A stretch of 64,000 nt of DNA from Escallonia rubra (taxonomy: Eukaryota; Streptophyta; Magnoliopsida; Escalloniales; Escalloniaceae), in the NCBI GenBank assembly GCA_033065855.1, contig JAVXUO010001525.1, positions 62,001 to 126,000 of the forward strand, read 5' to 3'. Of this stretch, positions 10,184 through 21,800 are shown one piece after another. The notes beneath the pieces were generated by a model that did no database searches, was not told where the DNA came from, and worked only from the letters and a program-made list of their open reading frames with translations. The position numbers and the translations under genes are program-made. Position 1 is the stretch's first letter. Each line of letters opens with the position of its first letter.

Positions 10184-11601
10184 TGAAACCAATAAAACAA
10201 CCCTAGAGGGGGGTGAATAGGGTTTTTGAAATATAATGGGGAATTTAAACTAAGCACAATCATAAATCTCAAACAAACCAAGTAATACTTCAATGAAGAT
10301 GCTAACTAAACAATCTCAAACAATTAAAGAGCAATAAGTAAAGAGATTGAGTTAGAGATACTTGACAAGGAGATTTAAATGGTTCGGCTTGATATACCCT
10401 CAAGCCTACATCCACCTCTTCAAGGAAGTCCCTTGCAAGAGCACTAGAATCCACTAGCAACAATCTTCTTCCGGGTCAAGATCAAAACCCTTACAACACT
10501 TGGTGATATCCCCACACCAAGCACAAGCCTTGAATCCACAAAGCTCACCCAAGACTTGACAAACCCAAGCCTTGATCACAATCCTTTTACAAAGATCAAA
10601 TGTGTACAAAGAAACCCTCTTGAAAGGAAATGAGTACAAATGAAGCTCTAGTGCAATAGAGAGATGAGAGAATTGATGACTTGAAGGATGCTCACTCTCA
10701 ATCAAAGAATTGCTCACAAAGATGCTCTCTTTAATGATGTAAAATCATGAAGATGAAGAGAGAAAAGTTTAATCTATGAGCCTTGATGTTTCTCTAATGA
10801 ATGGAGGCTTAGAATGTGATTTCGATGGTGTATAATGAAGTCCCAAAACATTTATATAGAGAAGAGATAAAATATAGCCGTTAGGCATAATATGGCCAAA
10901 ACTGTCATTGCAGTCGACTGTAACCAATGCAGTCGACTGTAATCCCTCTAAAATAGCCGTTGGAGTTTTGTCCTCGAAAATAGCCGTTGGAACAGTATTT
11001 TGACCAATGCAGTCGACTGCATTACCCTACTGCCTATCGGCTGCCTCACGGAACCCCCTTTCCTATTTTGGGCATAACTTTCTCTAGAAAAATCGGATTG
11101 AGGTGCCATTTTTTGCGTTGGAAAGCTAATGAAAAGTTTTATCAAGATATGAAAAGATTAGCACCAAAAACAGTTTTGAGAAAATCTGAGTAAGTTCCAA
11201 AGTTCACTCATTTTCAAGAACCACGCTTGTGTGAATGATTATGAACTCACACGCAATGCACAAGGTGTCCTAAGGTCTTTTTAGGTCATAGTCATCAATC
11301 CAAGCATCAAACCAAGACTAGGTACATAATAGGAAAGATCAATTATAATCGATAGTAACTTAGCCTATGCATTCTTTCTTGCTCTTTGACATTGGACTTG
11401 ATGAAGCTTACATAGCATGTCACCATAGCTTTAAGCTTCTTTGGCTTTAATCCATCTATCCAACTTCTCAAATGTGTCTTCATGAGTGTGCATGTATATA
11501 CCTACTAAGAATACACTCAAAGCACACATTAGAACATAATCAATGTGTAGTTATCATCAAAACAAGATGTAAGCCTAGGTTATCCAACCATAGGGCTAAC
11601 A
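10184..11601 (-). mobile_element. 1.4-kb solo LTR, copia-like, inserted in gag
   Basis: On the - strand it runs from TGTTAGCCC to GGTTTCA and is flanked by perfect GATCC duplications at 10179-10183 and 11602-11606. It has a TATA box (10851-10860) and, near its - strand 3' end, TTCACCCCCCTCTAGGG, a phrase I recall from the U5 end of plant copia LTRs. There is no PBS, coding region or second LTR, so it is a solo LTR left by recombination between the two LTRs. The superfamily is inferred from the U5 phrase. Confidence 0.9.
10851..10860 (-). promoter_or_regulatory. TATA box of the solo LTR
   Basis: The - strand reads CTATATAAAT after CTTCT. Three CAGTCGACTG palindromes (10911-10920, 10930-10939, 11010-11019) and three ATAGCCGTT repeats lie 10-160 bp upstream of it. 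Confidence 0.55.
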
Positions 11602-11606
11602 GATCC

Positions 11607-12049
11607 CATGTCATCGCCTTGCGTTGTTCCGCCGTCTTACTATCCTCAATCATTTTCCACCACTGATATGCTTCCCTATCTAGCTTGTACACTGTAAGTT
11701 CTATCTTTTCCTCATCAGTGCAACCCATAGGTCTAAACACCTTCTCAAGTCGATAAATCCACTTCTCCGCCACAATTGGATCATTGGTACCCCCAAAACG
11801 TTCTACATTCTTCTTATCGATCTGCTATAACAAGCTACGAGTCTGAGCCTGCCCGTGATTAGGATTCGGATTTGGGTTCGGCTAATTTTGTTGATTTAGC
11901 TGAGCTTGTTAGTTCGCCAGTAGCTGAGCCAGTTGAGCTTGTTGATTTGCTAGGACAGTCAGAAGATCCGACGGATTCTCGTTCCTTGTGATGTTTTGAT
12001 GCTCCACATTTCGATTGTTGGGGCGCCTATTATTACGACCACTTGCCAT
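11607..12049 (-). pseudogene. Gypsy gag: start and N-terminal part
   Basis: A - strand ATG at 12049 begins MASGRNNRRPNN, a typical basic, asparagine-rich gag start. It continues through a glutamine- and leucine-rich stretch (ANQQAQLAQLL) into the gag core AEKWIYRLEKVFRPMGCTDE and AYQWWKMIED. Stops interrupt the N-terminal part near 11830-11900. The frame is then cut by the solo LTR at 11601. Confidence 0.85.
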
Positions 12050-12168
12050 TACTACAAGAGAAAACTAGAATCGGATACTGACTAGGACAATAAAATTAAA
12101 TCTACCCATCCTACCCATTTCACAACTTATATGATCCTAAGCATGAGTCTACATGAGTTTAAACCTAT

Positions 12169-12183
12169 AGTTTTGATACTAAC
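12169..12183 (-). other. Primer-binding site, degenerate tRNA-iMet type
   Basis: Immediately after the 5' LTR the - strand reads GTTAGTATCAAAAC. This resembles the initiator-Met PBS TTGGTATCAGAGC with about three changes. Confidence 0.65.
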
Positions 12184-13904
12184 TGTAACGCCCCGATTTT
12201 TCTAAGTGTTAATATCAAATAAACAAAGTCAGAAAGCCTCAAATATCAAAAAGTCTCTCAAGTGGTCATTCAGAGTATCTAATAATCAATCACAATGATA
12301 CATCAATAAATGCCATAGATGCCAAAAGTATTTATATAAACCAAATTACTCTGACACGGAGTTCCAAAGTTTCTAAACAAATTCAATTTGTCTTAATCAT
12401 TACATATACAAATACTAATACTGACTCTGAGATAAAAACCGCTAGCTCTCAGTCACACAACTAGCCCTGTAATCCAATCCCACCTACTGATCACCTGAAA
12501 GAAAAACAATAAAGGAGTGAGCCAAATGCCCAGTAAGGTCACTCAAAGAACCAATAAAAAGAAATACAAAAATGTCTGAGAAAATGAGATTACGGAGGTA
12601 CAGAATTTTAACGGAACAGATGTCAGACCGAATTTGAAAATGCCAAAGTATATCTTTGTATAGAGACAGACACTAGAGAGCCATTCAAAATAAGGTTTAG
12701 AAAATAAGATCGCGATCTCTAGCTCATCCTACTGAGCTAGCCCACGTTCCAATCCACGTGGATAGGTCAGAAATAGAAGTGTCACATACATTGTGACATG
12801 GCTCATGAATTTTAGTGCACTTATGTTCAATAAATGAGAAAAGGCACTAACGAAATGCAGAGACAATCTAAATTGATGGATCATATACACCTCGTGGGCC
12901 ACGGCTTACTATGAGCCTCACCCATAAGTTATACAAAATGATGCGCTAGAACTTAACAAATGCTTACAAAATTCAAGTGTGGTATTCAAACAATTTTAGA
13001 ACTTACTCAGAAGTGTACTTATGTTGAAACGAATAAAATCACAGATTAAAGAGGAGTTGAACCAACAAAATCAGAGTTCATTTGAACAAATTATTATCAA
13101 TTGGATTGAAAGCAAGGGATTACACCTAAGGTACAATACTACTATAGACAACTTTCCCCATTTAACTTAAAGAATTAGATGACCTAGAATAAAAACATGG
13201 AATGAAAGAGCGGATAATGATGACATGCATGATACAAAAAAAAAAAAACTCATGCTTGTCCATGGCATGCCAGAAGTCAATTGTATGGCACGCGTGGAGG
13301 CTGTAGGATTCATGAGTTAGAATTTCATAATATCATGCCCATAAGGCTATGATGATGCAGGAGTAGCCCCTCAATGGGAACGCACATCGAGGTTAATACC
13401 CAGTTAACACGAAAAACAAAATGCAAAGGAAAACTAGAAGTGAGCAGTCATGGTGATAGTTGAAGGGTTCAACGGCACGAAAATCAAGACTGCCAAAACA
13501 ATCAAATTTAGTCGAATTTAGACGGTGCTTGAGCGGATATTGAGGTAGCAAAGAACGATCTAGCTTCCAATCAAAACTGCATATAGCTGACAGTAGTTTC
13601 AAAAAAAATCCAAACGATCGAATAGTAAATTTATTTCATCGAGTTCAATGGCAATTAGATTAAACAATTAAACCATTAACAGATGATTGGTTCAACGCTA
13701 ATTCAGATTTCAAAAAGTAAACCCTTACCTCAAATTGTGCAATTCAATCCAACACTTTGATCTTCTAAATCAATTATATTAAAATCTCTAAAAATCAATA
13801 TACCCAAAAGTTATAATTAGGGTTCCAACAATAACAAAACGTCCCCCAAACTCTCTAAATTTATTTTCTTTTTTTTAAGCATTTAAATATGAGGGGGTCT
13901 AACA
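12184..13904 (-). repeat. 5' LTR of the gypsy element (1721 bp)
   Basis: In + orientation it starts TGTAACGCCCCGATTTT and ends GGGGGTCTAACA, so the element's own 5' end is TGTTAGACCCC. It is the complete LTR copy and serves as the empty-site control for the solo LTR at 2075. Relative to the 3' LTR it lacks about 34 bp near 12690 and about 218 bp near 13840. Confidence 0.9.
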
Positions 13905-14978
13905 ATAGTTCTAACCCGTAAAACGACAAAACACTCTATGAGACTTCATCACCCCACCATTCTTTGTCAATTCAAAACCCAGCCAAGCGTGAATGCGAGA
14001 CTTTTTGGCCAACTCTTAGTTGATGATAAGAGTTCGCGTCAAAGTAAAACGCAAGCATGATGTGGTCAGCCCAAACTAAACAACACACACTTGCAACAAA
14101 CACCCTCTAACGGAGAGGTGAAAGCTACATTGTCAAGTGAAACCTCTCAAGGGAACATTTAAACACTTAGACAAATATCTACAAGCACATGCAACAACTT
14201 GCATGCATAGCTTTATGTCATCTCCCCAGGGAGGCTACCATGGGTCATGACCTTTAAAGGATCTCAAGATCCCATGATTCATCTTCCCAAAGACGACTCT
14301 GAATGGTTTACTTGGGTGAAATCCTTAGACCTAGCTCTCAAGAGCTAAAGTTCGAACACCCTACCTGGGCAAAATTCCACGGCTTAAGCTCCAAAGAATT
14401 TAGGTCCAAGCACATGGAGTAAATAAATATTATTTATTCCTATAAGCGGATGAAGAATCCCTCACAAATATGTCGCGTTTCTCAATACAAGTGGTATAAC
14501 TTCCTCATCCAAACATTTTGGCTAAGAAAGTGGGGGGCTTACAATATAACTCAAATATAAACTTCCAATAATTGAGGGATACCCGGCAATCCCAGTCAAA
14601 CTAGGCCAAACTACGAGCTTGATAATTACGATATAATGATTCTAAAAGAGTCTTCAAAGATCGTGACGTGATCGTCAAGGATCCTAACGCGACTCCAACA
14701 CATCTGGCACATGACTCAGTCCTACTAGGGGTCTTCTACCTATAATTATATAAAGGGGACTACCTTCAGGTACGCAGACAATCACACACACACACACACA
14801 CACACACACACCAAGACATAGTCTTTAATGCTATTTTCAAAGTTACTATTTTGTAACTGCGTTCTGACTTAAATATCAGAGAGTTCTCCGTCAGGAACCC
14901 TACCCGACGGTCACTCGTTTTCTGTCTTGCAGTCATCTGTCCAGGCTAAGGTTCTGGAGCATATTTTTAGCAGCAACA
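13905..14978 (+). repeat. LTR-like remnant, possibly Tat/Ogre-type gypsy
   Basis: No coding region is visible. The right part looks like a plant LTR core: a TATA box (ATTATATAAAGG, 14745-14756), a CA microsatellite, then a leader with CTGACTTAAATATCAGAGAG and CCGTCAGGAACCC followed by CCCGACGG, and an end in AGCAACA at 14978. I recall this kind of leader from Tat/Ogre LTRs. The left border is not defined. Confidence 0.45.
14783..14811. repeat. (CA)n microsatellite
   Basis: A perfect run of about 14 CA dinucleotides lies just downstream of the TATA-like box of the LTR-like remnant. Confidence 0.95.
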
Positions 14979-15072
14979 TATGTTACATAACTACTTATCT
15001 AAAATGGTGACAAATGACATCTATTTTTTTTTTTAACAAGTGATACAATATATGTATTTTAAACAAGGGAGC

Positions 15073-15205
15073 TGATCCGTTGCTAGCGCTAGCAGCGCTA
15101 GCATCGTCCGCTATATAATGTAGCGGATGATGAATTATCGTCCGCTACATTATATAGCGGACGGCAAAACAGCGCTAGCAACGTGCTAGCGCTAGCAATG
15201 GATCA
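15073..15205. mobile_element. 133-bp foldback palindrome (MITE-like)
   Basis: Outer arms TGATCCGTTGCTAGCGCTAG and TGATCCATTGCTAGCGCTAG (the second on the - strand) differ at one base. Inside them is a second inverted pair built on CGTCCGCTATATAATGTAGC, and each inner arm is itself palindromic (CCGCTA...TAGCGG). No coding capacity exists. No clear target duplication flanks it, so mobility is inferred from structure only. It lies about 630 bp upstream of the CCT1 start codon. Confidence 0.75.
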
Positions 15206-15835
15206 CGACCCAAACAACTACCTATAATGATATGTTTGATTTTAACAATTTAAAATTCATTAAAAAACGTGGTTAAAATTAAATCTAAAGATCAAGTTTG
15301 ATACGATGATAACATTTTACCAACTTATTTTGCCATACGCGTGGCTAACTTATTTTTCTGCACTATAAAATTCATTTTACCGAATGTGACAATAAACACT
15401 TATACGTGATGCTTGTTCTTTTAACAAAATTGATATCGTTAACTTTACTTTTGCTCACGTACCGTGCGTGCAGCGATGACAATTTCCTTAACTATAAGGG
15501 CTCGGTACTTAAATTTGAAGTGGGGATAGAGAAATCGCACAATGCGTGTGACATAGTTGCTTATATCCCGTATAAACATGTATTTTTTCGATGCAAAATA
15601 AAATACTGAAATTGTGTAATTTTCATTCACAACGACAACGACGTCGTCTTTTAAAAGAGGGTGAGCAAACTGCAAACCCTTGAAAACACAACACCAAAAC
15701 CTCCCCAGTCTGTTTCTACACTCCTCTCTTCAAAGCAGCATCCCACTGAACGCCGATCTAGGGCTTTTTCCAACTTCAAACTACTCTCTCCCTCCATCTC
15801 ATAACCCAAGCTCCTCGCCGATTCCGAAAACCGTA
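15206..15835 (+). promoter_or_regulatory. Upstream region and 5' leader of CCT1
   Basis: No gene is seen here. A TATAAAA motif at 15364-15370 is a possible core promoter but lies far from the start codon. The last 130 bp before the ATG are C- and T-rich (CTCTCTCCCTCCATCTC), as in many plant 5' leaders. A GACAACGACGTCGTC palindrome at 15633-15647 contains an ACGT core that could bind bZIP factors. The transcription start cannot be fixed from sequence. Confidence 0.4.
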
Positions 15836-18800
15836 ATGACGATTGGTAACCCCGACATTTTAGGCGACCGCCAATCTGGTCAGGACGTCCGCACCCAAAA
15901 TGGTACCCCTCTCTCTCTCCCCCCGAACACACAAACACACAGTCACGCACTGAAACACACGGTCACACACTTACCACTTGATGTCGATGTATATGTGTGA
16001 CTGTAAATGTTAATATTCATGGTGTGTATCGCAGTGATGGCGTGCCAAGCAGTTTCAAACATTGTCAAATCCTCGCTTGGTCCCGTTGGACTCGACAAGG
16101 TACTTTTGCTTCCAGCGAAATGTAACTGCTCATTTGGTTTTCGTTTGCGAATAGGCAGTGTGAAATTGGTAAAAATTGGTGGTGAGCCCATACCTGTTCT
16201 GTTCTTTGTGTGTAGAAATAATTGAGGTTGTGAAATTTCTAAAACTTGTCAGTATTTGCCTCGCGTTGTTGTTTGTCCCAACTCAGGCCTCGGAAACCTT
16301 AATAAAGAGGCAAAAATAAAAGGCTCTGAGAGTTGATGGAGCATCAGCTGTAGTTCTCTGGAGGGTTAGCTGTACGCTATCTCCAGGTTGTCGTGCCAGG
16401 GCTCATATGTATATAAGCACGTGAACTGCACACTGGAAACGAGTCATTTGCCATCACTAATGTTACAATGAGACGGGAACTCTATCTAATTAGAAAGATT
16501 TTCAGGGTCCTGTTCTTTGGCAGGAAAGAATATACTGATCCCATTTATTGTGTTAGCAGGGCCAGTAAATGATGATTAAGCTTGAAAATCCTTCTGAGAT
16601 TGTAGTTCCGCACTACAAGTAGTTCCAACCCACATTGGGACTGAGATTTTAGTTACAAGCTACTAGTAGCCCTACCCTACCCCACCCACCCCACCCCAAA
16701 CAACCTCCACAATATACGACCACCTTTGGGGTAGAATGCCAAAGAAGATCAGCATATGGGATCCCCGAGGTCCAGCAATGAAGATTAATTTACGCTTCAG
16801 CCCAAAGTTTGCAAGCCAATTTACACAAGCATTCTCTTCAATGCGTGTATGATTGAGTGTCACACTTGATACACCTACCAGTATGATTTTTGTCCCATGA
16901 GGATAATTATCATTGTCAATATGTGGACAAAGAGTTTCCAGAAAGGACGATTAAACTCCCTCCCCGCCAACCATATCCAATCCCAAACAAGGGCTCAATG
17001 CTTTGCCACCAGCCTCGGCCACCCCCAAGCTGCAAAACCAAGATCTAGTGGTCATTGCAATAGCCAAATGACCTTAAACGTCGTCACTATGCTTCAAAGC
17101 ATTTTCATGGGTCCACTTGGCCGTGATGGATTTAGGAGAGTGATGGGTCCTCGTTCCTGTGGCAATCATGTTAGTTCCTAGCCATTTCCAAAAATTGAAA
17201 ATGGTGGGATTCATAGGAGGTGGATAATTAGGGCCTTACTCCACCAACATGCACTCCCCACGCAATAGTCAAAGTTCAGTCCATATATCATCTGCAACCA
17301 CAGTTCTTACTGATATTGGTATCAGTTCACTCAATTAGAAGTGTCTGAATTGGCTTCGATAGAGGTGCCCACGCGACACGTAGCCATTATGGAAATTAAC
17401 TTTCTTCACCTCTTCCAAGAGTTGGCATTAATTTGCAGTGTGCTAATTGAGCTGCTACAATTGTTTGACTTGCGTCTTTGTTTTTAAGATTGGAGCTCTA
17501 AAGATGTCATACCAGATAAGCTGCGGCAAGAAGCTGAAGTTTTCTAATTAGTTCTTGTTGCACTTCTTAAAGATTGTTTAGGGCTGCATTTTGTCTTTGG
17601 GTGAGAGGATTCCATCTTTTCTAACTCTTCAGGGGTTGCATTCACTTTTCAGATGCTAGTTGATGATATTGGTGATGTAACAATTACAAATGATGGTGCT
17701 ACAATACTTAAGATGTTAGAAGTTGAGCATCCAGCTGCCAAGGTGAAGAAAGAAAGGCTCTTTTTTTTTCCTTAGGTTCATAGAGAACTTGATGCTCTTC
17801 TTCCTCATATATATCTGCCATTTGTTTGGCCTGTATAGGTACTTGTTGAGTTGGCTGAGCTTCAAGACCGAGAAGTTGGAGATGGAACAACTTCAGTCGT
17901 CATCATTGCTGCTGAGTTGCTGAAGGTGATATTCATCTAGTGTGCTGGTCACTTTTATGTTTAAGCAAAAATTGTGCGATCTGATGTGGGTTTTTGTTTA
18001 TGGGATGATGTTTTGGAGAGTGATATGAAGTTTCTATAATTCTTATAATTTTTGCAGAGAGCAAATGATCTGGTTAGGAATAAAATCCACCCAACATCTA
18101 TAATCAGCGGATATAGAGTGAGTATTCTGCATAATTATTATATTCTGCATATATGCTACATATTTGGTTTTAAGTACCTGTTTTACTATTTTCTTCAATG
18201 CAGCTTGCAATGAGAGAAGCATGCAAATATGTTGATGAAAAATTGGCAGTGAAGGTAACTTTCTCCAGTTTATCAAAATTTAAAAATAGATGTAGCCCGA
18301 TGCTGCCTTTCACAAGTGATAAAATGCCTTTTCTGAAATTTTGTAGACAATGGTGTAAGTATGCCCCTTCATGGTTTTACATCAGATTACAATTTTAAGT
18401 GTAATTGTTGAACTGCGGTGTGTATTTATACCTAATACTTCTTGAATTTCTAAGAAGATTAAGACTTACAATGTTACTTGCACCGTGGTTTGCACAGTTT
18501 TGATGTTCTGGATAAGTTGATGATCTTACCATGTATTTATTTGTTCATCTTCTAGGTTGAAAAGCTCGGGAAAGATACTCTTATAAACTGTGCCAAGACA
18601 AGCATGTCTTCGAAACTGATAGCTGGCGACAGTGATTTCTTTGCAAGTTTGGTAAGCTTTGGGTCGTCATTAACTGTATATTTGTTTTAGCTTTGAGAGT
18701 TTGGTTTTGGTTCCTATTAGAAAAGGTATACCAGCAAATGGAGGCTGTAGTCCAAGTTTCTTAATGAATGGTGTTCAATCAGAATCTGTGTAGCTACGGA

Positions 18801-21800
18801 CACTGCCGCAACGCACCACGCGATGGTGCGGCATTAGTATATAAATTTGGGCTCGATGGATACTAGTTTGTACTTATACCACACTCACATGCACATTTAT
18901 ATGTGCAAGTGTATAACTCATGCAAATTGTGGTTTTGCAATGTTAGGTAAAGATTTTGTGAGAGTTAGACTATTTTGTGAGAGTTAGTCATGACACAATA
19001 TTTCTGTTGTTGGGCCTTCCATAAATGTGTGAAGTGTTTTTTTAACTCTTTTTAAATTAAAAACCTAGCATTTTAAACCGGGCACTCAAACAGGTGTGTG
19101 AGGTGTCTTCAGAGTGTCGCTTTTCGAGTATCGGACATTTGGACACGTCATTTTTTTCTTTATAGAAGTGTTTGTGCATCATGGATTAGAATATCCATTT
19201 TCGTTGAATTCTTTCAAAGTGCTGCTGGTAACTGTAATACCAGTACTCTAGTTCTACAGTATCAGCAAGCAATGTTGACAAACTCTCACGTTAGCAAGTA
19301 ATGCTGATAACCTATGAAGCATAGATGCGGGTGCGAATACGACACGGGTGCGGATACGCGGATGCGGCATTTTTGAAAATTTTAGGATACGGGTGCGGCG
19401 GGGATACGGCAAATTTTATAAATATTTTTTTTAATTATATACACTTAGTATTAAATTTTTAAACAGTTTAAATCTCAATAATCATAATATGTATGTTTGA
19501 TTTGTAAAAGATATTAATATTCCAAACAAAGTAGTGAAGTTTTAAGTTTAATGGGCTCTTTCAAATATTTTAAAGCTTTCAGTGAGAATTTGTTAAGTTT
19601 AATGGGCTGTTTTATAAATATTAAAATCATAAATTTGAAAAGAATAAAGTTTTTATGTGGTATCACTTTTATTTCTTTGAAGTACATGGGGGTGATTTAT
19701 GTAATAACTTAACAATGGGTACTTCAAATAAATTAACAAACATTTTGTCAAGAGTCAAAAGTCAAAATTCAGCCTTCCCACTATTAATTAAAAGAAAGCA
19801 GCCGGTAGCTTCCAACATAGAGAATATCAACCAGCGTCTTCCTCAATCTGGCCGCACGCCGTCGCCGCATGCCGTCGCCGGTAAGTCCTTCTCCTTCTTC
19901 TGCTGCTTCTACTTCTTCTCTCCAGAGTCCTTGTCGGTCTCGCTGGAGTGGCCGGTGGTCGCTGGAGTGGCCAGTGGTCACATATTTGAGCCGATGCGCA
20001 CCCGGGATTTAAGAAATTAAAAAAAAAAAAAAAATGGTGGACACGCACCTGACATGCACCGGTGCCGCACCCGAGGCGCACCCGTACCCGACGCGTATCC
20101 GGTGCCGGTGCTTCACCCTAAGTGCCGCACCGGTGCTTCCTAGCTGATAACTAGGTAGCACGGACACTGACACCGCGTCCAACACGGACACCGACCGGGA
20201 CAACAGACACCACAATTTTCAAAAAACCAGATTTTGGACATTGCAGAACACCGCTGAATTTTTTAATATTTTTTTGTTATAGGTGTGTAGACACTTACAC
20301 ACACATATATATACACATATATTAAGTATATATAAGAAAATTAATCATCAATTGGAGCAGCTGAATTTCGTTCAAAATGGATGAGAAAGAAAGATAGTAA
20401 CATGAAATAGTCACAGCAATATTTAGAAAGATGGAAAAAAGGACATGGGACCAAAGGCATGAAGGAGAAGTTTTATTTAGCCAGATCGGTCTGTGAATGA
20501 GGTCGGAGATGTTGACTTATCTTCCTCTAGACTGAGAGAGAAAGGAGGGTATCTTTGGCTGAAATCCAGTGAGATCCTCGGGCGAGAAGCTCGCTTGTCT
20601 GACTGCTTCGTCTTCTTATCTCTTGGTTGGGCATTGAACAACTGCATAGATGAAGACTCGGAAGACAAAAGGTTTGAGTCGATAGGGTTTGGCTTAAAAG
20701 TTCATTTTTAAAAAAGTCCAAGATTTGTCAATTATTACACACTGACCTCAAATTATGTTTGAAATATTGTATTTTGGCCCTATACATGTGTACACTTCTT
20801 CAAGAGTGTTTTGACACTTTTCAAGAGATTTCCGACATGGTGTTTGATAATTCAAAAATATATATAAATAAAATTGGGCACCGCGGAGAGGTGTTGGACA
20901 CGTGTTCGTTGGTGTCGGGGTGTCGGTAGGTGTTGGACTCCATACCTCGACCCAGATGAGGTGTCGGTGCTTCCTAGGCTGATAACGTCGGTAATCAGAA
21001 TAATTGAGTAAAAGGCCAGAAAGAGGCGTAAACCTTGTACACGTGGCATATATAATAGAAAGAGCCTTCAAAACATACACACTGGAAGGTCCCAAAACAA
21101 AAACACTACAAGGAATCTACCGCACATCTAAGTGAATCAATTAAAGCAAATTTAAGACAAATGATCAATCTTGTAGCTTTTTTTCCCCTAGATGCCACTG
21201 CTTATATGAATTTGTTAAATAAGAATTCTTGTTCTTTGTTGCCCTCTTTGCCGCTTTTAGTTTCTCTTATTTTTTCGGGATATAATATGCACATTAATTT
21301 GACTTTTAGGTTGTCGAAGCAGTACAGGCAGTGAAGATGACCAATGCACGAGGTGAAATTAAGTATCCAATCAAGGTTGGTCGTTGCATAACCTCTGTTT
21401 TCTTTTATTTTTTCTTTTCCTTGGGAGGTTGTTTTGGGGGCACACAAGATAAGAGGATGTAAAAGTGTTGTTATTAGATGGAACTGAGATACACTTATTC
21501 TCAAGTTAATGTCAAATATTGGTAAAATACTGTTGACTAACGTTTAGTCTTCTAATTTGAAGGTCTAACGTCCCACAAATTGTTAATGTTGCTTCTTTTC
21601 AGGGTATCAATATACTCAAAGCTCATGGGAAAAGTGCTAAAGATAGCTACTTGTTGAAAGGCTATGCTTTGAATACCGGTCGTGCTGCCCAAGGAATGCC
21701 AATGAGAGTTGCTCCAGCAAAGATTGCATGTCTTGACTTTAATCTTCAGAAAACAAAAATGCAAATGGGCATTCAGGTTTTAGTTACCGACCCACGGGAG

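Larger units (their letters stand above)
1137..13904 (-). mobile_element. Degenerate Ty3/gypsy chromovirus (Tekay/Del-like) with nested insertions
   Basis: The element is read on the - strand. Its 5' LTR is 12184-13904. The internal region 12183-6051 encodes gag, zinc knuckle, protease, RT, RNase H, integrase and a chromodomain-like tail. The 3' LTR is 6050-5327 plus 2074-1137. A PBS-like site lies at 12169-12183 and a polypurine tract at 6051-6060. The pol order PR-RT-RH-IN and the C-terminal tail (VEIFDHRDQVLSTKVIPLIK) are typical of plant Tekay chromoviruses. All reading frames are broken. LTR divergence by eye is about 10%, more in some stretches, so the copy is old. Two solo LTRs lie inside it, and another element cuts off the outer end of its 3' LTR. 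Confidence 0.9.

Noticed and set aside
15680..16000. 106-aa frame overlapping the CCT1 start
   Set aside because: It lies in a different frame from the CCT1 exon 1 peptide and reads through the intron donor; it is leader sequence.
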